Assembly: GCA_013396525.1 (NCBI GenBank)
Contig: VWYX01001321.1
Span: 1 to 64,000 of the forward strand
Length of the DNA: 64,000 nt
Reading direction: 5' to 3'
DNA from: Chaetorhynchus papuensis
Taxonomy: Eukaryota; Chordata; Aves; Passeriformes; Rhipiduridae
The notes below the pieces were generated by a model. That model worked only from the letters and a program-made list of their open reading frames with translations, made no database searches and was not told the DNA's origin. A program made the translations under genes and the position numbers. Positions 28,801-36,300 of this stretch are shown piece after piece; positions within the stretch are counted from its first letter, which is position 1, and every line of letters begins with the position of its first letter.

Positions 28801-29076
28801 CCCACGGATATTTTGAAGGAAAGAACCACGACTCTGAGTGCGACGAAGCTCTGTTCAAACTTCAGCTCTCTTTTTCCTTCCGTTCAGGGCAAGTGCAGAA
28901 GCACCACCAGGTACTCTGCTCAGACAGGGCAGTGGGAGGACCTGTGCAGCTGCTGTACAGCCACTCAGAGCACCACGGTGACGATCCCGCTGCGCTGTCC
29001 CAACGGCACCGTGGTGCAGCACTACATCCCCTCCGCCTCGCTGTGCGAATGCCGTGCTCGGAAGTGCACCCCGTGA
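1708..29076 (+). CDS. VWF: von Willebrand factor, C-terminal part (14 spliced exons)
   Basis: VWF is a secreted multimeric glycoprotein that tethers platelets or thrombocytes to damaged vessel wall and carries factor VIII. Joining the fourteen exons listed separately gives one open frame of 546 residues plus stop, and every splice phase agrees. The product lines up with human VWF from roughly residue 2268 to the end. It begins inside C1, continues through the cysteine-rich C2-C6 domains (repeated CxxCxC and CCxxC motifs) and ends in the C-terminal cystine knot that forms tail-to-tail dimers in the endoplasmic reticulum. All junctions are GT-AG. Exon count and sizes fit human exons 39-52, including a 40-nt exon 50. 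The propeptide, D1-D4 and A1-A3 domains lie upstream of the window. The gene looks intact here: no frameshift, premature stop or lost cysteine pattern was seen. Confidence 0.97.
1908..1982 (+). CDS. VWF: VWF exon (human exon 40 equivalent), end of C1
   Basis: This 75-nt exon (phase 1 in, phase 1 out) follows a TTTTCTCTAG acceptor and precedes a GTAGGT donor. It encodes CGPCEVARLRRGPGQCCPEY and then EC, very close to the human CGLCEVARLR...CCPEYEC segment that closes C1. Confidence 0.96.
2511..2615 (+). CDS. VWF: VWF exon (human exon 41 equivalent), first part of C2
   Basis: This 105-nt exon (phase 1 to 1) lies between a CTGTTCTCAG acceptor and a GTAAGA donor. It encodes VCDLVSCDLPPAPVCEFGLQ and ends NPGECRPNYTC. 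The SCDLPP and NPGECRPN blocks are essentially identical to mammalian VWF, and the NYT sequon corresponds to the human NFT sequon. Confidence 0.97.
3085..3290 (+). CDS. VWF: VWF exon (human exon 42 equivalent), C2 end and linker to C3
   Basis: This 206-nt exon starts with the last two bases of a split codon after CTCCTGCCAG and ends in phase 0 before GTAAGG. It encodes a cysteine-dense stretch with TECCDQYECTC, then RNSTVSCPLGYLSQ and NDCGC, matching human QCCDEYECAC...NSTVSCPLGY...NDCGC. The NST sequon is conserved. A ~200-bp repeat follows about 60 bp into the next intron. Confidence 0.97.
3350..3560. repeat. Intronic repeat copy 1, downstream of VWF exon 42 equivalent
   Basis: This stretch aligns with 4929-5156 over about 190-210 bases. 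Shared strings include cttgtttagagaga, ttgtagcaatggatta, gtctgagcattat, gttattgttttaggatcgc and gaaaatcagtgacaa. Similarity is roughly 80-85% by eye. No terminal repeats or target duplications are clear, so the class of element is unknown. Confidence 0.85.
4749..4898 (+). CDS. VWF: VWF exon (human exon 43 equivalent), C3
   Basis: The exon is 150 nt, exactly 50 codons, phase 0 to 0, after TTTAATAG and before GTGAGT. It begins VCVHNNIVYPVGTTWEDGCR and carries the CRECSC (CxxCxC) motif. It ends CDTFCSR, matching human VCVHRSTIYPVG...CEDSCRS. A second copy of the intronic repeat follows about 30 bp downstream. Confidence 0.96.
4929..5156. repeat. Intronic repeat copy 2, downstream of VWF exon 43 equivalent
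   Basis: This is the partner of 3350-3560 in the same orientation, in the very next intron and at nearly the same offset from the splice donor. It contains about 20 extra bases near its left end (around 4938-4970). It may be a second insertion of one dispersed repeat or a local duplication. Confidence 0.85.
5490..5690 (+). repeat. CR1 LINE 3' fragment
   Basis: The string from 'tcaggaaaagcttcttccc' through 'gggccaggaactggactgg' to 'atgatcctggtggatctt' is the characteristic 3' untranslated end of an avian CR1 element in sense orientation. The short open frames here are repeat-derived, not genes. Confidence 0.85.
6819..6906 (+). repeat. CR1 LINE 3' fragment, degenerate
   Basis: It contains tgctctgagcaccctgctct, ggaaggtggtgtccctgcc and gggatgatctctcaggtccc, the last ~90 bases of the CR1 consensus with decay. 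Confidence 0.75.
7085..7275 (+). mobile_element. Possible LTR fragment of an endogenous retrovirus
   Basis: The segment starts with TGTTAGAG. It has a TATA-like ATATAAAAA near 7171 and an ATTAAA signal at about 7197, then a 'gccttgcctccatttctac' stretch that I associate with avian LTR ends. I found no matching target-site duplication, so the boundaries are approximate. Confidence 0.4.
8741..8851 (+). CDS. VWF: VWF exon (human exon 44 equivalent), C3 end and start of C4 with RGD
   Basis: This 111-nt exon (37 codons, phase 0 to 0) follows CCTCCCCCAG and precedes GTGAGG. It encodes GYKYVVPEGECCGRC, then TACEEQHFWPRGDED. CCGRC closes the C3 module. The RGD tripeptide (codons at 8822-8830) sits where human C4 has its RGDS, the established binding site for integrin alphaIIb-beta3. 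Here the residue after RGD is Glu rather than Ser. Confidence 0.97.
10141..10324 (+). CDS. VWF: VWF exon (human exon 45 equivalent), C4
   Basis: This 184-nt exon (phase 0 to 1) follows TTCCCCTCAG and precedes GTAAGA. It begins VGTEWRSPWNRCIVNECVRV, continues EVFVQQKNVSC and ends CCPSCRC. These correspond to human NECVRVKEEVFIQQRNVSC and CCPSCRC, and the NVS sequon is conserved. Confidence 0.97.
10539..10864 (+). repeat. CR1 LINE 3' end, well preserved
   Basis: It runs from 'gcctgaagggagcccacagg' through 'ggcacaggttgcccagagaa' and 'aggttggatggggctgtgag' to 'cccttccaacccaagcc' and the tail tatgattctatga. The sequence is nearly the same as the copies at 37168-37614 and 56229-56600. All open frames here, on both strands, are repeat-derived. 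Confidence 0.95.
11342..11382 (+). CDS. VWF: VWF micro-exon (human exon 46 equivalent), start of C5
   Basis: The exon is only 41 nt. It completes a split codon (g|ca, Ala) and encodes PLNGCPLNGTVIG before a GTAAGA donor. The acceptor is TTCTTTTTCAG. LNGTVIG is identical to the human sequence and keeps the NGT sequon. Confidence 0.93.
11617..11654. repeat. 19-bp tandem duplication (2 copies)
   Basis: The unit ctgcaaaatggggacagca occurs twice in perfect tandem (11617-11635, 11636-11654). This is consistent with a recent replication-slippage event in the intron. Confidence 0.9.
13895..14228 (+). mobile_element. Probable LTR fragment
   Basis: The stretch has a run of G-rich LTR-like sequence, 'gacctggatgtggtgcacct', then an AATAAA at 14155-14160 and 'gtttgactcttgattttaag'. 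The last string is a run I associate with the R-U5 end of passerine LTRs. Ends and target duplication are not resolved, so this rests on recognition rather than structure. Confidence 0.45.
14490..15042 (-). mobile_element. Solo LTR of an endogenous retrovirus, antisense to VWF
   Basis: Read on the minus strand, it starts near 15042 with tgctggttttggctgggg, the familiar start of a common avian LTR. It continues with a TATA-like ATATAAAG (complement near 14762-14769) and an ATTAAA signal, and ends in gccacaaca at 14490. Length is about 553 bp. No retroviral gene is attached and no clear target duplication was found. The short open frames inside it are LTR-derived. Confidence 0.75.
15988..16070. 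repeat. T-rich low-complexity tract
   Basis: Consecutive runs of G and T, long T runs and A/T runs (gggttttttttt, tttcttcttctttt, aaaaattttttt). The origin is unclear; it could be a polypyrimidine or poly(A) relic. Confidence 0.8.
16572..16682 (+). CDS. VWF: VWF exon (human exon 47 equivalent), C5
   Basis: This 111-nt exon (phase 0 to 0) follows AATGTTTCAG and precedes GTGAGT. It encodes HGRRLMVDQCTTCDCFQSAP, then KYTLRCTKLNCQACPA. CTTCDC is the CxxCxC motif (human CTTCRC), and the C-terminal half matches human LECRKTTCNPCP. It lies after a long (5.2-kb) intron that carries two LTR-like sequences. Confidence 0.96.
19130..19470 (+). repeat. Pyrimidine-rich tract upstream of VWF exon 48 equivalent
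   Basis: About 340 bases are dominated by C and T, with many cccttt, tttctt and ctctcc runs. It ends roughly 150 bp before the splice acceptor at 19617. The strand asymmetry is marked. It explains the long but meaningless open frames seen in this stretch. Confidence 0.75.
19618..19716 (+). CDS. VWF: VWF exon (human exon 48 equivalent), C5 end and C6 start
   Basis: This 99-nt exon (33 codons, phase 0 to 0) lies between TGCCTTCTAG and GTAAGT. It encodes NYRRQEIPGSCCGKCVPTSC and then SIRLRDGRVQYLQ. The CCGKCVPTSC block matches human CCGRCLPTAC. The upstream intron ends in an unusually long pyrimidine-rich stretch. Confidence 0.95.
20072..20191 (-). repeat. CR1 LINE 3' fragment, minus strand
   Basis: The string 'cagaatcatggaatgg ... 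ttgggttggaatggacctca ... tcagagccacatccagcctgg' is the reverse complement of the CR1 3' end. Confidence 0.9.
20329..20751 (+). repeat. CR1 LINE 3' end, plus strand
   Basis: It runs from 'gccacgaagctgggaaacgg' through 'ggcacaggctgcccagggca' to 'tattccaacctaaacgattc'. About 420 bp belong to a different CR1 subfamily from the 10.5-kb copy. It lies 140 bp from the oppositely oriented fragment at 20072-20191. Confidence 0.92.
21147..21275 (+). CDS. VWF: VWF exon (human exon 49 equivalent), C6
   Basis: This 129-nt exon (43 codons, phase 0 to 0) follows ATCTTTCCAG and precedes GTAAGT. It begins ANASLQDGCDSHSCRVNERG and continues to TGCPPFDARRCLAEG. LQDGCD, VNERGE and TGCPPFD are shared with human VWF. 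The first residues (NAS) create an N-glycosylation sequon absent from the human sequence as I recall it. Confidence 0.97.
21904..22580 (-). mobile_element. Probable solo LTR, antisense to VWF
   Basis: The left end reads TGTGCCGGTTTGGCCAAA and the right end reads GTGGCCAAACCA, giving imperfect inverted ends. On the minus strand an AATAAA (complement at about 22032-22038) lies about 130 bp before the TGTGCC end (the LTR 3' end), as expected for U3-R-U5 order. It also holds a G-rich stretch and runs of A. No internal retroviral genes were seen. I could not find a convincing target duplication, so the ends are approximate by several bases. Confidence 0.65.
23490..23529 (+). CDS. VWF: VWF 40-nt micro-exon (human exon 50 equivalent), end of C6
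   Basis: The exon is exactly 40 nt, the size of the smallest human VWF exon. It encodes GRIAKIGNTCCDT plus the first base of Cys, matching human GKIMKIPGTCCDTC. The acceptor CCATTTTAG follows a T-rich tract and the donor is GTAAGT. Phase 0 in, phase 1 out. Confidence 0.95.
23530..26323 (+). other. VWF: VWF intron (exon 50 to 51 equivalents), part without recognised elements
   Basis: AT-rich sequence of about 2.8 kb. No exon, LTR or CR1 was recognised. Open frames here are short and show no domain signature. Confidence 0.55.
26330..26925 (-). mobile_element. Solo LTR, family A copy 1, with 6-bp target duplication
   Basis: The boundaries are defined by comparison with the inverted copy at 48545-49137. 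On the minus strand it begins TGTCGGAACCCTGAG (from 26925 leftward) and ends ...TTTTTACA at 26330. It is flanked by perfect direct repeats CAATGG at 26324-26329 and 26926-26931. The length is 596 bp and the copies are about 90% similar by eye. A polyadenylation AATAAA (complement at 26431-26436) lies about 100 bp before its 3' end. A 6-bp duplication is typical of class II (ERVK-like) elements. No retroviral genes remain. It lies in the VWF intron before the cystine-knot exons. Confidence 0.9.
27365..27462 (+). CDS. VWF: VWF exon (human exon 51 equivalent), first half of cystine knot
   Basis: This 98-nt exon completes the split Cys codon (t|gt) and encodes VEVECHPVSTRLQYGNINGC, then VAEKEVPISHCE. 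It precedes a GTAAAT donor. The spacing of its cysteines and the RLQY block match the start of the human CK domain. It lies 439 bp downstream of a solo LTR in the opposite orientation. Confidence 0.95.
28888..29076 (+). CDS. VWF: VWF last exon (human exon 52 equivalent), cystine knot and stop
   Basis: The exon starts after TTCCGTTCAG and runs to TGA at 29074-29076 (62 codons plus stop). It encodes GKCRSTTRYSAQ, then EDLCSCC, PNGTVV and the terminal RARKCTP. The CSCC cluster (first Cys at 28945, third residue Cys at 28951) and the Cys at 29065 occupy the positions of human C2771, C2773 and C2811. Those are the cysteines known to form the interchain bonds of VWF tail-to-tail dimers. The NGT sequon near the end matches human NGS. 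Confidence 0.98.
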   Translation, partial: GKCRSTTRYSAQTGQWEDLCSCCTATQSTTVTIPLRCPNGTVVQHYIPSASLCECRARKCTP

Positions 29077-29230
29077 ATATTGCCCAGAAGCCCAGTTGCT
29101 GAATCTGAAGCTTTGTGATGGAGGAAGTTCACAATGCAAGCCTCGTTTTCTCTTTACACTGCCTTATCCATTAGAATCCTGAATAATTGTATCAGCACAG
29201 CAAACAATAAAGCTTACCAGCACAACAGAA
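29077..29230 (+). terminator. VWF: VWF 3' UTR and polyadenylation signal
   Basis: A canonical AATAAA lies at 29206-29211, 130 nt after the stop codon. A T/G-rich stretch starts at about 29236. The predicted cleavage point (about 29225-29232) gives a short 3' UTR of about 150 nt. The exact end is inferred, not seen. Confidence 0.85.
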
Positions 29231-32200
29231 CACAGTCTGATTCATCTTGGGGTGGATTGTAGGAGAGAGATTGCAGGTTGTATTGCTCCCCTTCATTTCA
29301 CTGTAGGAATTAATCCACGTCATTGAAAGAAAACCCCAAAGGAACAACCACAAATCAGCCTAAGAAGCAGTTGCTTATACTAAAAGAACATATCCCAAAT
29401 ATTTTAGTACTGTCTGCAGAGACATTGCACTTTCATTCCCCCCTTCAGCCCTTAGTGACACAATGTGGACTTTTAATTTTTTGCTCTTTTTCCTCCCATT
29501 CTTTTAAGGGAGTACAGTAATTATGGGATAAGGCTTCAGAGTAAGAGTGGGATGTTCCTGGTACACAAACAATACTGTTTGTGGCTCAGACAACCAAATA
29601 TCTTTCTGCAATGCATGTACGTGTTTCTCCTGAAGCTGAATGTGAAGAAATTGTGTGTTGAGGACAGGCTGTGTAAATTCTGCAAGTCCTCAGTGGTTGT
29701 GTACCAGCTTAAGGACAGCTCTTTACTTCAGCCTTTCCCCAGATGAACGTGAGGAGAAAGCTCAGTGGTTGTCTCCCTTATTTCCAGGGGCCAGAACTTC
29801 ATCTGTTGCATTCATTCCAAAAGTTGGAATTCATTTAGATGCAGATTTTTCGCTGGCAGGTTTAATTTAGTTAGTGCTGCCAGGCATAAATTTACCAAGA
29901 TTTAAATTCTACATTGTCTGGTCAGGCCATGGAGCACAAAAGATTTTCCAGAGTGTTGTTGGTCCTGGAGGAATCTTGTGTCAGTGAAGCAGTTTCACTG
30001 GGCAGTACTAATTTCTCAAAAATATGAGAGAGGGACAACTGTTATTTCCATTTGCATTTTTGAAAGACAAGGATTATTTAAACTTCTAATTTAATTAACA
30101 ATTTTTAAATAATGAATGGCACTGTGACATGATTAAATGGGTCAAAACTCCTCTACATCTGCATGGAAACAAACAAAAACTCTTGTGCTTTCAACTAAAA
30201 AGGTAACTTTTATTCCTTTTTTAGAGGAACCAGGCAGATCCCTGCTGCTTCTCTCTTGCCATTCAGCTGTGGATGCAACACACCCTGAATTGTAAGCCCT
30301 TTTTGTTTTTATTATTCTTTCAAGACATCCATTATTGCTGCACAGTGCTAGAAGTGCAGGCCTTCCATGCATCTCTGTTTCTTCTGCTGTAGGGCCACAA
30401 TAACACCAGAGAGAGAATTCCAGTTTTAATTGGCACCTGCCCTACTTGCTGCTGTAGATCTGTCACCAGTTTACCTCCACCCTCCCACCAGTTCCTTCCT
30501 GTAGCTGCCTCTGGATATTAAGCTCTGACAGATGGATTTGGGTCACCCAGGTAATCAACAGTTCATCTGGAACCGAAGATCAGCAATTCCTGGCGTAGCA
30601 ACCTGAAACATCAGAGAGGAGCAGAGAGAAGGGATGGGTTGGAAGTTAAAAGGCAAATGTCATCCTCTTCCACTTACCATGGCTGGGATGTGCCTTTGTT
30701 TCCACCTGTGCCCTCACCCAGGCTGACCTCCCTTAGCTCATGAAAGCTGACAGGATTGCAGCCTGAGGCTTCGTGGCTGCAGACAGGCCTTCTAATTAGA
30801 TAATGAATTGTACGAGCCATGCACTGGCTTCTCAGTGCAGTGCAGCCCATGAGAAGAGCACTTACTGGCTTTCCTTACAGCAGGGAGTTTGGGGGACTTT
30901 GGTGTGGTCTAGATGTTGTTACTCAGGCCCGGCTGCTGTGTATTCCAAGCCCCCATCATGTGCAAGGCCAGAAGGATCTTCCTTGAAAATCCAGACTGGC
31001 AGGAAAGAAAAAGCAAAAGGGAATGTTATAACATCTCCTTAAACAGGCTGAGGAGGTAAATACATTTTTGACCTTGACTTGCTGGCATGAGAATCAGACT
31101 TTTTCAGGCAGTCTGCCCCAAAAGAGCTGTCTGTCTTTTGCCTGAGGATGCGGCGGGCTCGGACCTGCTCCGTGCAGGTTTCGTTGCCTTTCACACAGGC
31201 AGCTGCAATTAGTGCAATTCCAGTGCTTTCAGGAGCATTCCCCCCTGGCAGAAGGGAAGGGCACAGCCCTGCCTACCATCAAGTGTGCCAGCACATCACA
31301 CAGCACTGCACCTCGGACTGCTCCACTGACATTCTCCAGCAGAAGCCAGGCTTCGAGGAATGTTGTTTCCCAAGTCATACATGGTGTTTGTGAGCCTTGA
31401 TGGGTTTGAGCCATCCTGGCCTTTACCTTTCCACCAATGATTAGGAACACATCCACCAGCTGGATCGTTGAGTGTGCCACAGGATAGATTTACAGGAATG
31501 CTAAATGGATTTGGGGAGGAGTCTTATATAACTTCTTAATAATTAAAAGCATCTAATCTCTCCGCTAACTTTTACAGACTTGCAAGCACCACTCCTCTAC
31601 AGCAGGTGAAACACGAGCGGATATATTGGTATTATTTGTCACAGCTCTGCATTATCAATTAACACCATACCCAGGTACCTCAGGAAATACAGTGATGCCA
31701 AGATATGATTTTCTTCATTGAAAAGTCTTAAAAATAGACTACTTCCATTCTCAGCAGCTGGCTATTGCTTCCTCTCATATTGCTGTGTATATTATTTATT
31801 ACCTGAGCTAAGTGTATTACCTGTAACACACCCATCCTTATGGCTTATAGGAGCTGGTAATTGGAACCTGTGCATGCAGAGCAATAACTCCACAGGGATC
31901 CCAGCATGACCTGGCTCCACATTCCTACACCATTCCAGAATTAGCGGATTTGCCTTTCTGGTTTTGAGCTTAGTTGGAGCAGCATAGATTGTGGGTGGAA
32001 AACAGCAGAAGTTTCAGAAAGTTTTTATTTCCCTCTCCCTGAGATAAGTGTAGAAAGCAGGAGATTTGTTCTCAGGCTAGGACACACATTAATTGTTTTT
32101 AAAACTTCTGAAAGAAGTTCTGAGACTAACATAAGATACTAGCAGGGTAAAAAGAACAAAGTATTTGATATCTGTTGATATAATGGTTAGAAGATAAGAA

Positions 32201-33160
32201 ATGCCATTTCAAAGTAGGGACCAAGAAGAGTGGGGTGATTTAATGAATTTAAAGCCCCATATATATTTCTTAGTCTTGCTGGGAAAATTTTACATCACTC
32301 AGCCCAAGTTTTGGGACACAACAACTACACTGTTCCCTTTATATACTCGGCAGGTTTGATAGCACAGCCAGAGTGCCTCAGCACATCTCTCTGTGACAGA
32401 AACAACTTCTACTCTTGCCAGCTGTGACACAGTGCACTGTCCTGGTTCATGAGGTTGTAGAACTACAGGACTTTATTCAGGCATTGAATAAATCAATTTC
32501 TCCCTGTCACACTAGAGAAACCATCATAGTGCCATAAATAGGCTAAAAGAAGAAAAAGATTTGGACTCGAATTAGTTATGTCCCCCTCTAATTATCATTA
32601 GCAAATAAAAGTCCTTTCTCAGATAGCATTGGTCGTCAACAGCTTTTCTTCCCTATACATTGCTTAAATTGCAAGGTTGAAGGCTAAGCAGGATCCATCA
32701 CCTGTTCTGGTTAGACAGTTGATTACAAGATAATCCCCTGAATATTTCATGCAGGAATGATAATTCATCCAGGCACTGAGGTAACTTGAGTACTTGAAAC
32801 AGAGCCTTATAAAAACCTTCCTGCACTTACCTCCTACCTGGAAGCACTGTGAAGCTTTGTAGATATAAAGACGCTCTTCCCCACAGAAACCACCTCCAAG
32901 ACAATCTGATCCTGGAGTGCTGGTTCTTTGGACAGTGCTGGCTGTGTTGTAGAGCCCTGGTTGTGCATTAGCTTTTTTCCTTCCTCTCCACTGCCTTCTG
33001 GACAAAATATGCCTGTTGTTACCTCGCTTCTTGAGGCGCTATGGAGCATGGAGACAAGATGCTGAAGTTCCAGCAGAGAATTGCCATGGCCTCTCAGGTC
33101 ATGGGAGTTTGGTCTTTCTCCCTCTCTTCCCTCCATAACGGTAATCACCAAACCAGAAGG
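29231..33160. other. VWF-ANO2 intergenic region
   Basis: About 4 kb lies between the VWF polyadenylation site and the ANO2 start region. No gene, CR1, LTR or simple repeat was recognised. Short open frames have no homologous features. A small GC-richer patch surrounds 31145-31190. Confidence 0.6.
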
Positions 33161-33329
33161 TCTCGCTAATTAGCTTCAGTTTGTGGTTTGCTTAAAGCAG
33201 GATCACGGCAGGATGGAAATAGCTGCTGGTGCTGTGCCCTCCTTAAGCCAGTGCAGAAGCAGATTGTGCACGGCATAGCCGCGTCCTATTTTAGCACTGA
33301 CGCAACTTCCAGCCAAACCTCCAGGCAAC
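33161..33329 (+). promoter_or_regulatory. ANO2: Putative ANO2 promoter/5' UTR with homeodomain-type palindrome
   Basis: The region directly upstream of the ANO2 ATG holds a perfect palindrome GCTAATTAGC at 33165-33174, whose TAATTA core is a classic homeodomain site. It also includes the CpG-containing stretch cacggcatagccgcg and the in-frame stop at 33276. No canonical TATA box or CpG island is evident. The transcription start is not determinable from sequence alone. Confidence 0.35.
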
Positions 33330-33348
33330 ATGGAAACACACATGCCCG
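33330..33348 (+). CDS. ANO2: ANO2 candidate first coding exon
   Basis: The ATG at 33330 is in a strong initiation context (aacATGg, A at -3 and G at +4) and is preceded in frame by a TAG at 33276-33278. It encodes METHMP plus the first base of the next codon, then meets a consensus donor G|GTAAGT. Phase 1 matches the acceptor of the 36514 exon. The exon is too short for homology, so the call rests on context, frame and position. It is not the N-terminus of the human reference isoform as I recall it. Confidence 0.7.
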
Positions 33349-36300
33349 GTAAGTGTATTCTCTGCTTCGTTCTTAATTGCTGCCTATGAAGTGGGATAGG
33401 CCAAAAGTGGGTGGAGAACAGAGAAAGGAGAACTTTGGAAGGACTTCTCTGTCTCCTTTTGGGACATAAAAAAAAGAGAAGGAGAAATCTGTGGCCCAGG
33501 TTCCATACAGAGAGATAAAACATGCAGAGTTCATTTCTCCTGAAGCCCCAGGAGTGCAGCTGTGGGTCAACGCTGTGATCCATGTGGAAAAGGCAATCAC
33601 TAGGCAAACACTTTGTGCTGGACTTCTGCTGTTTCCACCTGCATTTGCCTTATTGCAATGCAACTGCGGGGAGCGAGCATTATCCTTTTCCAGAAGAAAG
33701 TATGCCGCCCTGAGATCTCAATTCCCATACACCAGGAGCAAATCTGCTCAGTGCATAAAACCTTTGTGTTGGAGTGCCCAGTGCACAAGTTTAGAATAAC
33801 TTTCAGTGCTGATGCTGGGTCATTGTTCTTTTGCTGTCACAGTCAAAAGCTTTGTGGTTGTTTCCATGTTACCTCATTGTTTCTGGGGCTATATCTCTGC
33901 TGTGAACTTCAAACATCCCATTTGAATCCTAGAAGGATAGAACTTGACCATTAAATTTTAGATATCTGGTATTTCTCTCTTTAGAATGGTTCAAGAGCTA
34001 TTTAGGTGTTTAGTCCCCTGCTGCTTAGCTGTTTCTATTAAAATCAATCCTATAACTAAACTCAGATTTGGATGATTCTCTTTATAAAGAGTATTTCTTC
34101 CCTAGTCATGTTCTGGAGGTGGGAAGGCAAAGGGAATCAGTGTTATGTGTGGCCAAATGTAAAGGAATACAACTGAGATACTGAGTCCTACCCAACAGAT
34201 TCTCCTGCTGGGAGTCCTGGAGGCTCAGGACATTTCACACTGAGTGTTGGAATGGGGTTCAGACAGGAAGATACACCCTGGCTGTCCAAGGTATTAGTCA
34301 GGATTTGTGGTTTTGCCCTTTCCACCTGCAGTCTGAGAGGTACTGTATGAGCCCTGAACACACAGGCTGCAAATTAGATGGCATTAGAGACAACCCAAAC
34401 AGCTTTGCCTGTCTTTAATTCCTACGATTCTTAAAAGGCACTAAAATGGTGGTTTTGAAGACACAGGGGAGGAAATCATGCTTTGCTGGAGTTGTGTTGA
34501 GTTTGGTGGAGATGTACACAAGAAGTAATTTTGGCATGAGCTGAGCTTCATCTACATAATTCAACCGTGTCTGTAATTTTACAGACCCCCCTTCCTCTTG
34601 GGTTTTGGGGTTTTTTGTTTGGTTTGGTTTTTTCATTCTGCTCTACATGCAAAAATTACAGAAAGCACCTGATTTTTCTGACATGAGCATATATCAGGAC
34701 TAACAAACAGTGAAGGATCTGACGTAGAAAAAAAGCACTAGAAGGGCTAAGAAAAGATAGATCAGCAGCAGACATTGAATCTAGTGCAGTGACATTAAAT
34801 CTTGCACATTGTGGTCCACTATAGAAATAATTTTAAGTAAGGTACTGGATGGGAGAGCACAGAAATAGCAGGATTTGGTGAGCTGCGTGATAGTTTGGAG
34901 TTCACAGCAGAGCTACAGCCCCCTGTATTGAAATCAGCAGCTCTAGATGTGCATATTCAGAGCCGAGAAGTTATTATTTACTGAGGACATAAAGAGCACA
35001 TGTATAACCATGCTACATCTTTTTATGTACATATATGTCCTTTGGAAAAGATATTTTTGCGTAAAGCTACAAGCAAACAAGAAATTCAAGTAGGTTTTTT
35101 TACATCCCTACTTGGGGGGTGGAGTTTGCCAAACAATGCTTCTAAATTGCAGATGTTTTTAACAGCCTTGCAGAGGAGCATCCTTCTAACTGTGGCGTCT
35201 TTCAGAAATGCAGATCCTTTCTGATACTTAACTGGAAAGAGAGGAAGATAAATGAAAGCAGTTTGTGCCCTGGGAGGCCAAACCACTTGCAGCCCATTCT
35301 GCAAGTAGCTGTGCTGTGATAATCAGATCATCTGGACCACTCAGCTCAGTTAATTGGCTGTTGCTTGGGATTTCATACAGAGCTCCTAATTAGGCAGAGT
35401 CCTTTACCGCCTCTTTCACAAGCAGTGTGGTCCTTGAACACACTCTCTCAGTCCTTCCACTTTTGGCAGTCTGTGCAACTTCTTCATGGTGGCACTTTAG
35501 ACAAGGACCTGGGAACACAAACAGTGAGGTCGATGGCTGCACGTGTGGCCAGCCCTTAAGTTTGCAAAAAGCTGAGGCAAAGGAGTGCAGAGAGGCTGAG
35601 TGAGCAGGTGGTGACTGGCTGTGAATTGGCACTGGGACTGGAGCTGGTCACTGATCTCTGTGCTGGAGCTATCTTGTCCTTGGAAGCCGTTTACAACTTG
35701 ATGAAGTTTGACTGGAGGGATGGCTCCCCAGCTATTTTTGTAGAATGAGTGTAGTTCTTGAATGTTTGCTTTCCAAGTTGAATTCAAGATTCACTGTGCT
35801 GCTGTTCTCTGGGGATACATATATATATATGTATGTACATATACACCAAAGCTATGCATGTGTGCATATATAACATTTTTATATATATTCACATACATGC
35901 ACACACAGCTTGTTTCTATTGATACTAATTCCTCCAGAATATTTACAGAATGAGAACATGTAAGGCCAGATGTCATAAAGGCTTACAGGGTGGAATGAGG
36001 TCAGGCTGCATCTGAAGCTGAAGCCCCCTGAGGCACTGCTGTACCACAGGCAAGAACTGTCAAATGTGGAATGCATTCAAAACAAAACATTGTGGTTCAA
36101 TGGGTCTAATTTGGGAAGATGTAAAGCTTTTGGGAGAACAGGAGTCTTCCAAATACGGATATGGCAATTGCATTTCCATCAAAAAACTTATTCTGACTGG
36201 GAGTCCCTGACTGCCTCACCAGTTTACCAGTGTTAATCTCAGGTTCGTGACACAGTTTCTGGAGGTTGGGAAGCATAATGGAAATGAAATCATGTTATTA

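Noticed and set aside
31148..31393. ATG with Arg-rich start (MRRARTCSVQ) considered as an ANO2 first exon
   Set aside because: Its possible donor (cag|gtttcg) is poor. The ATG at 33330 has a better context, an upstream stop, a consensus donor and the right phase.
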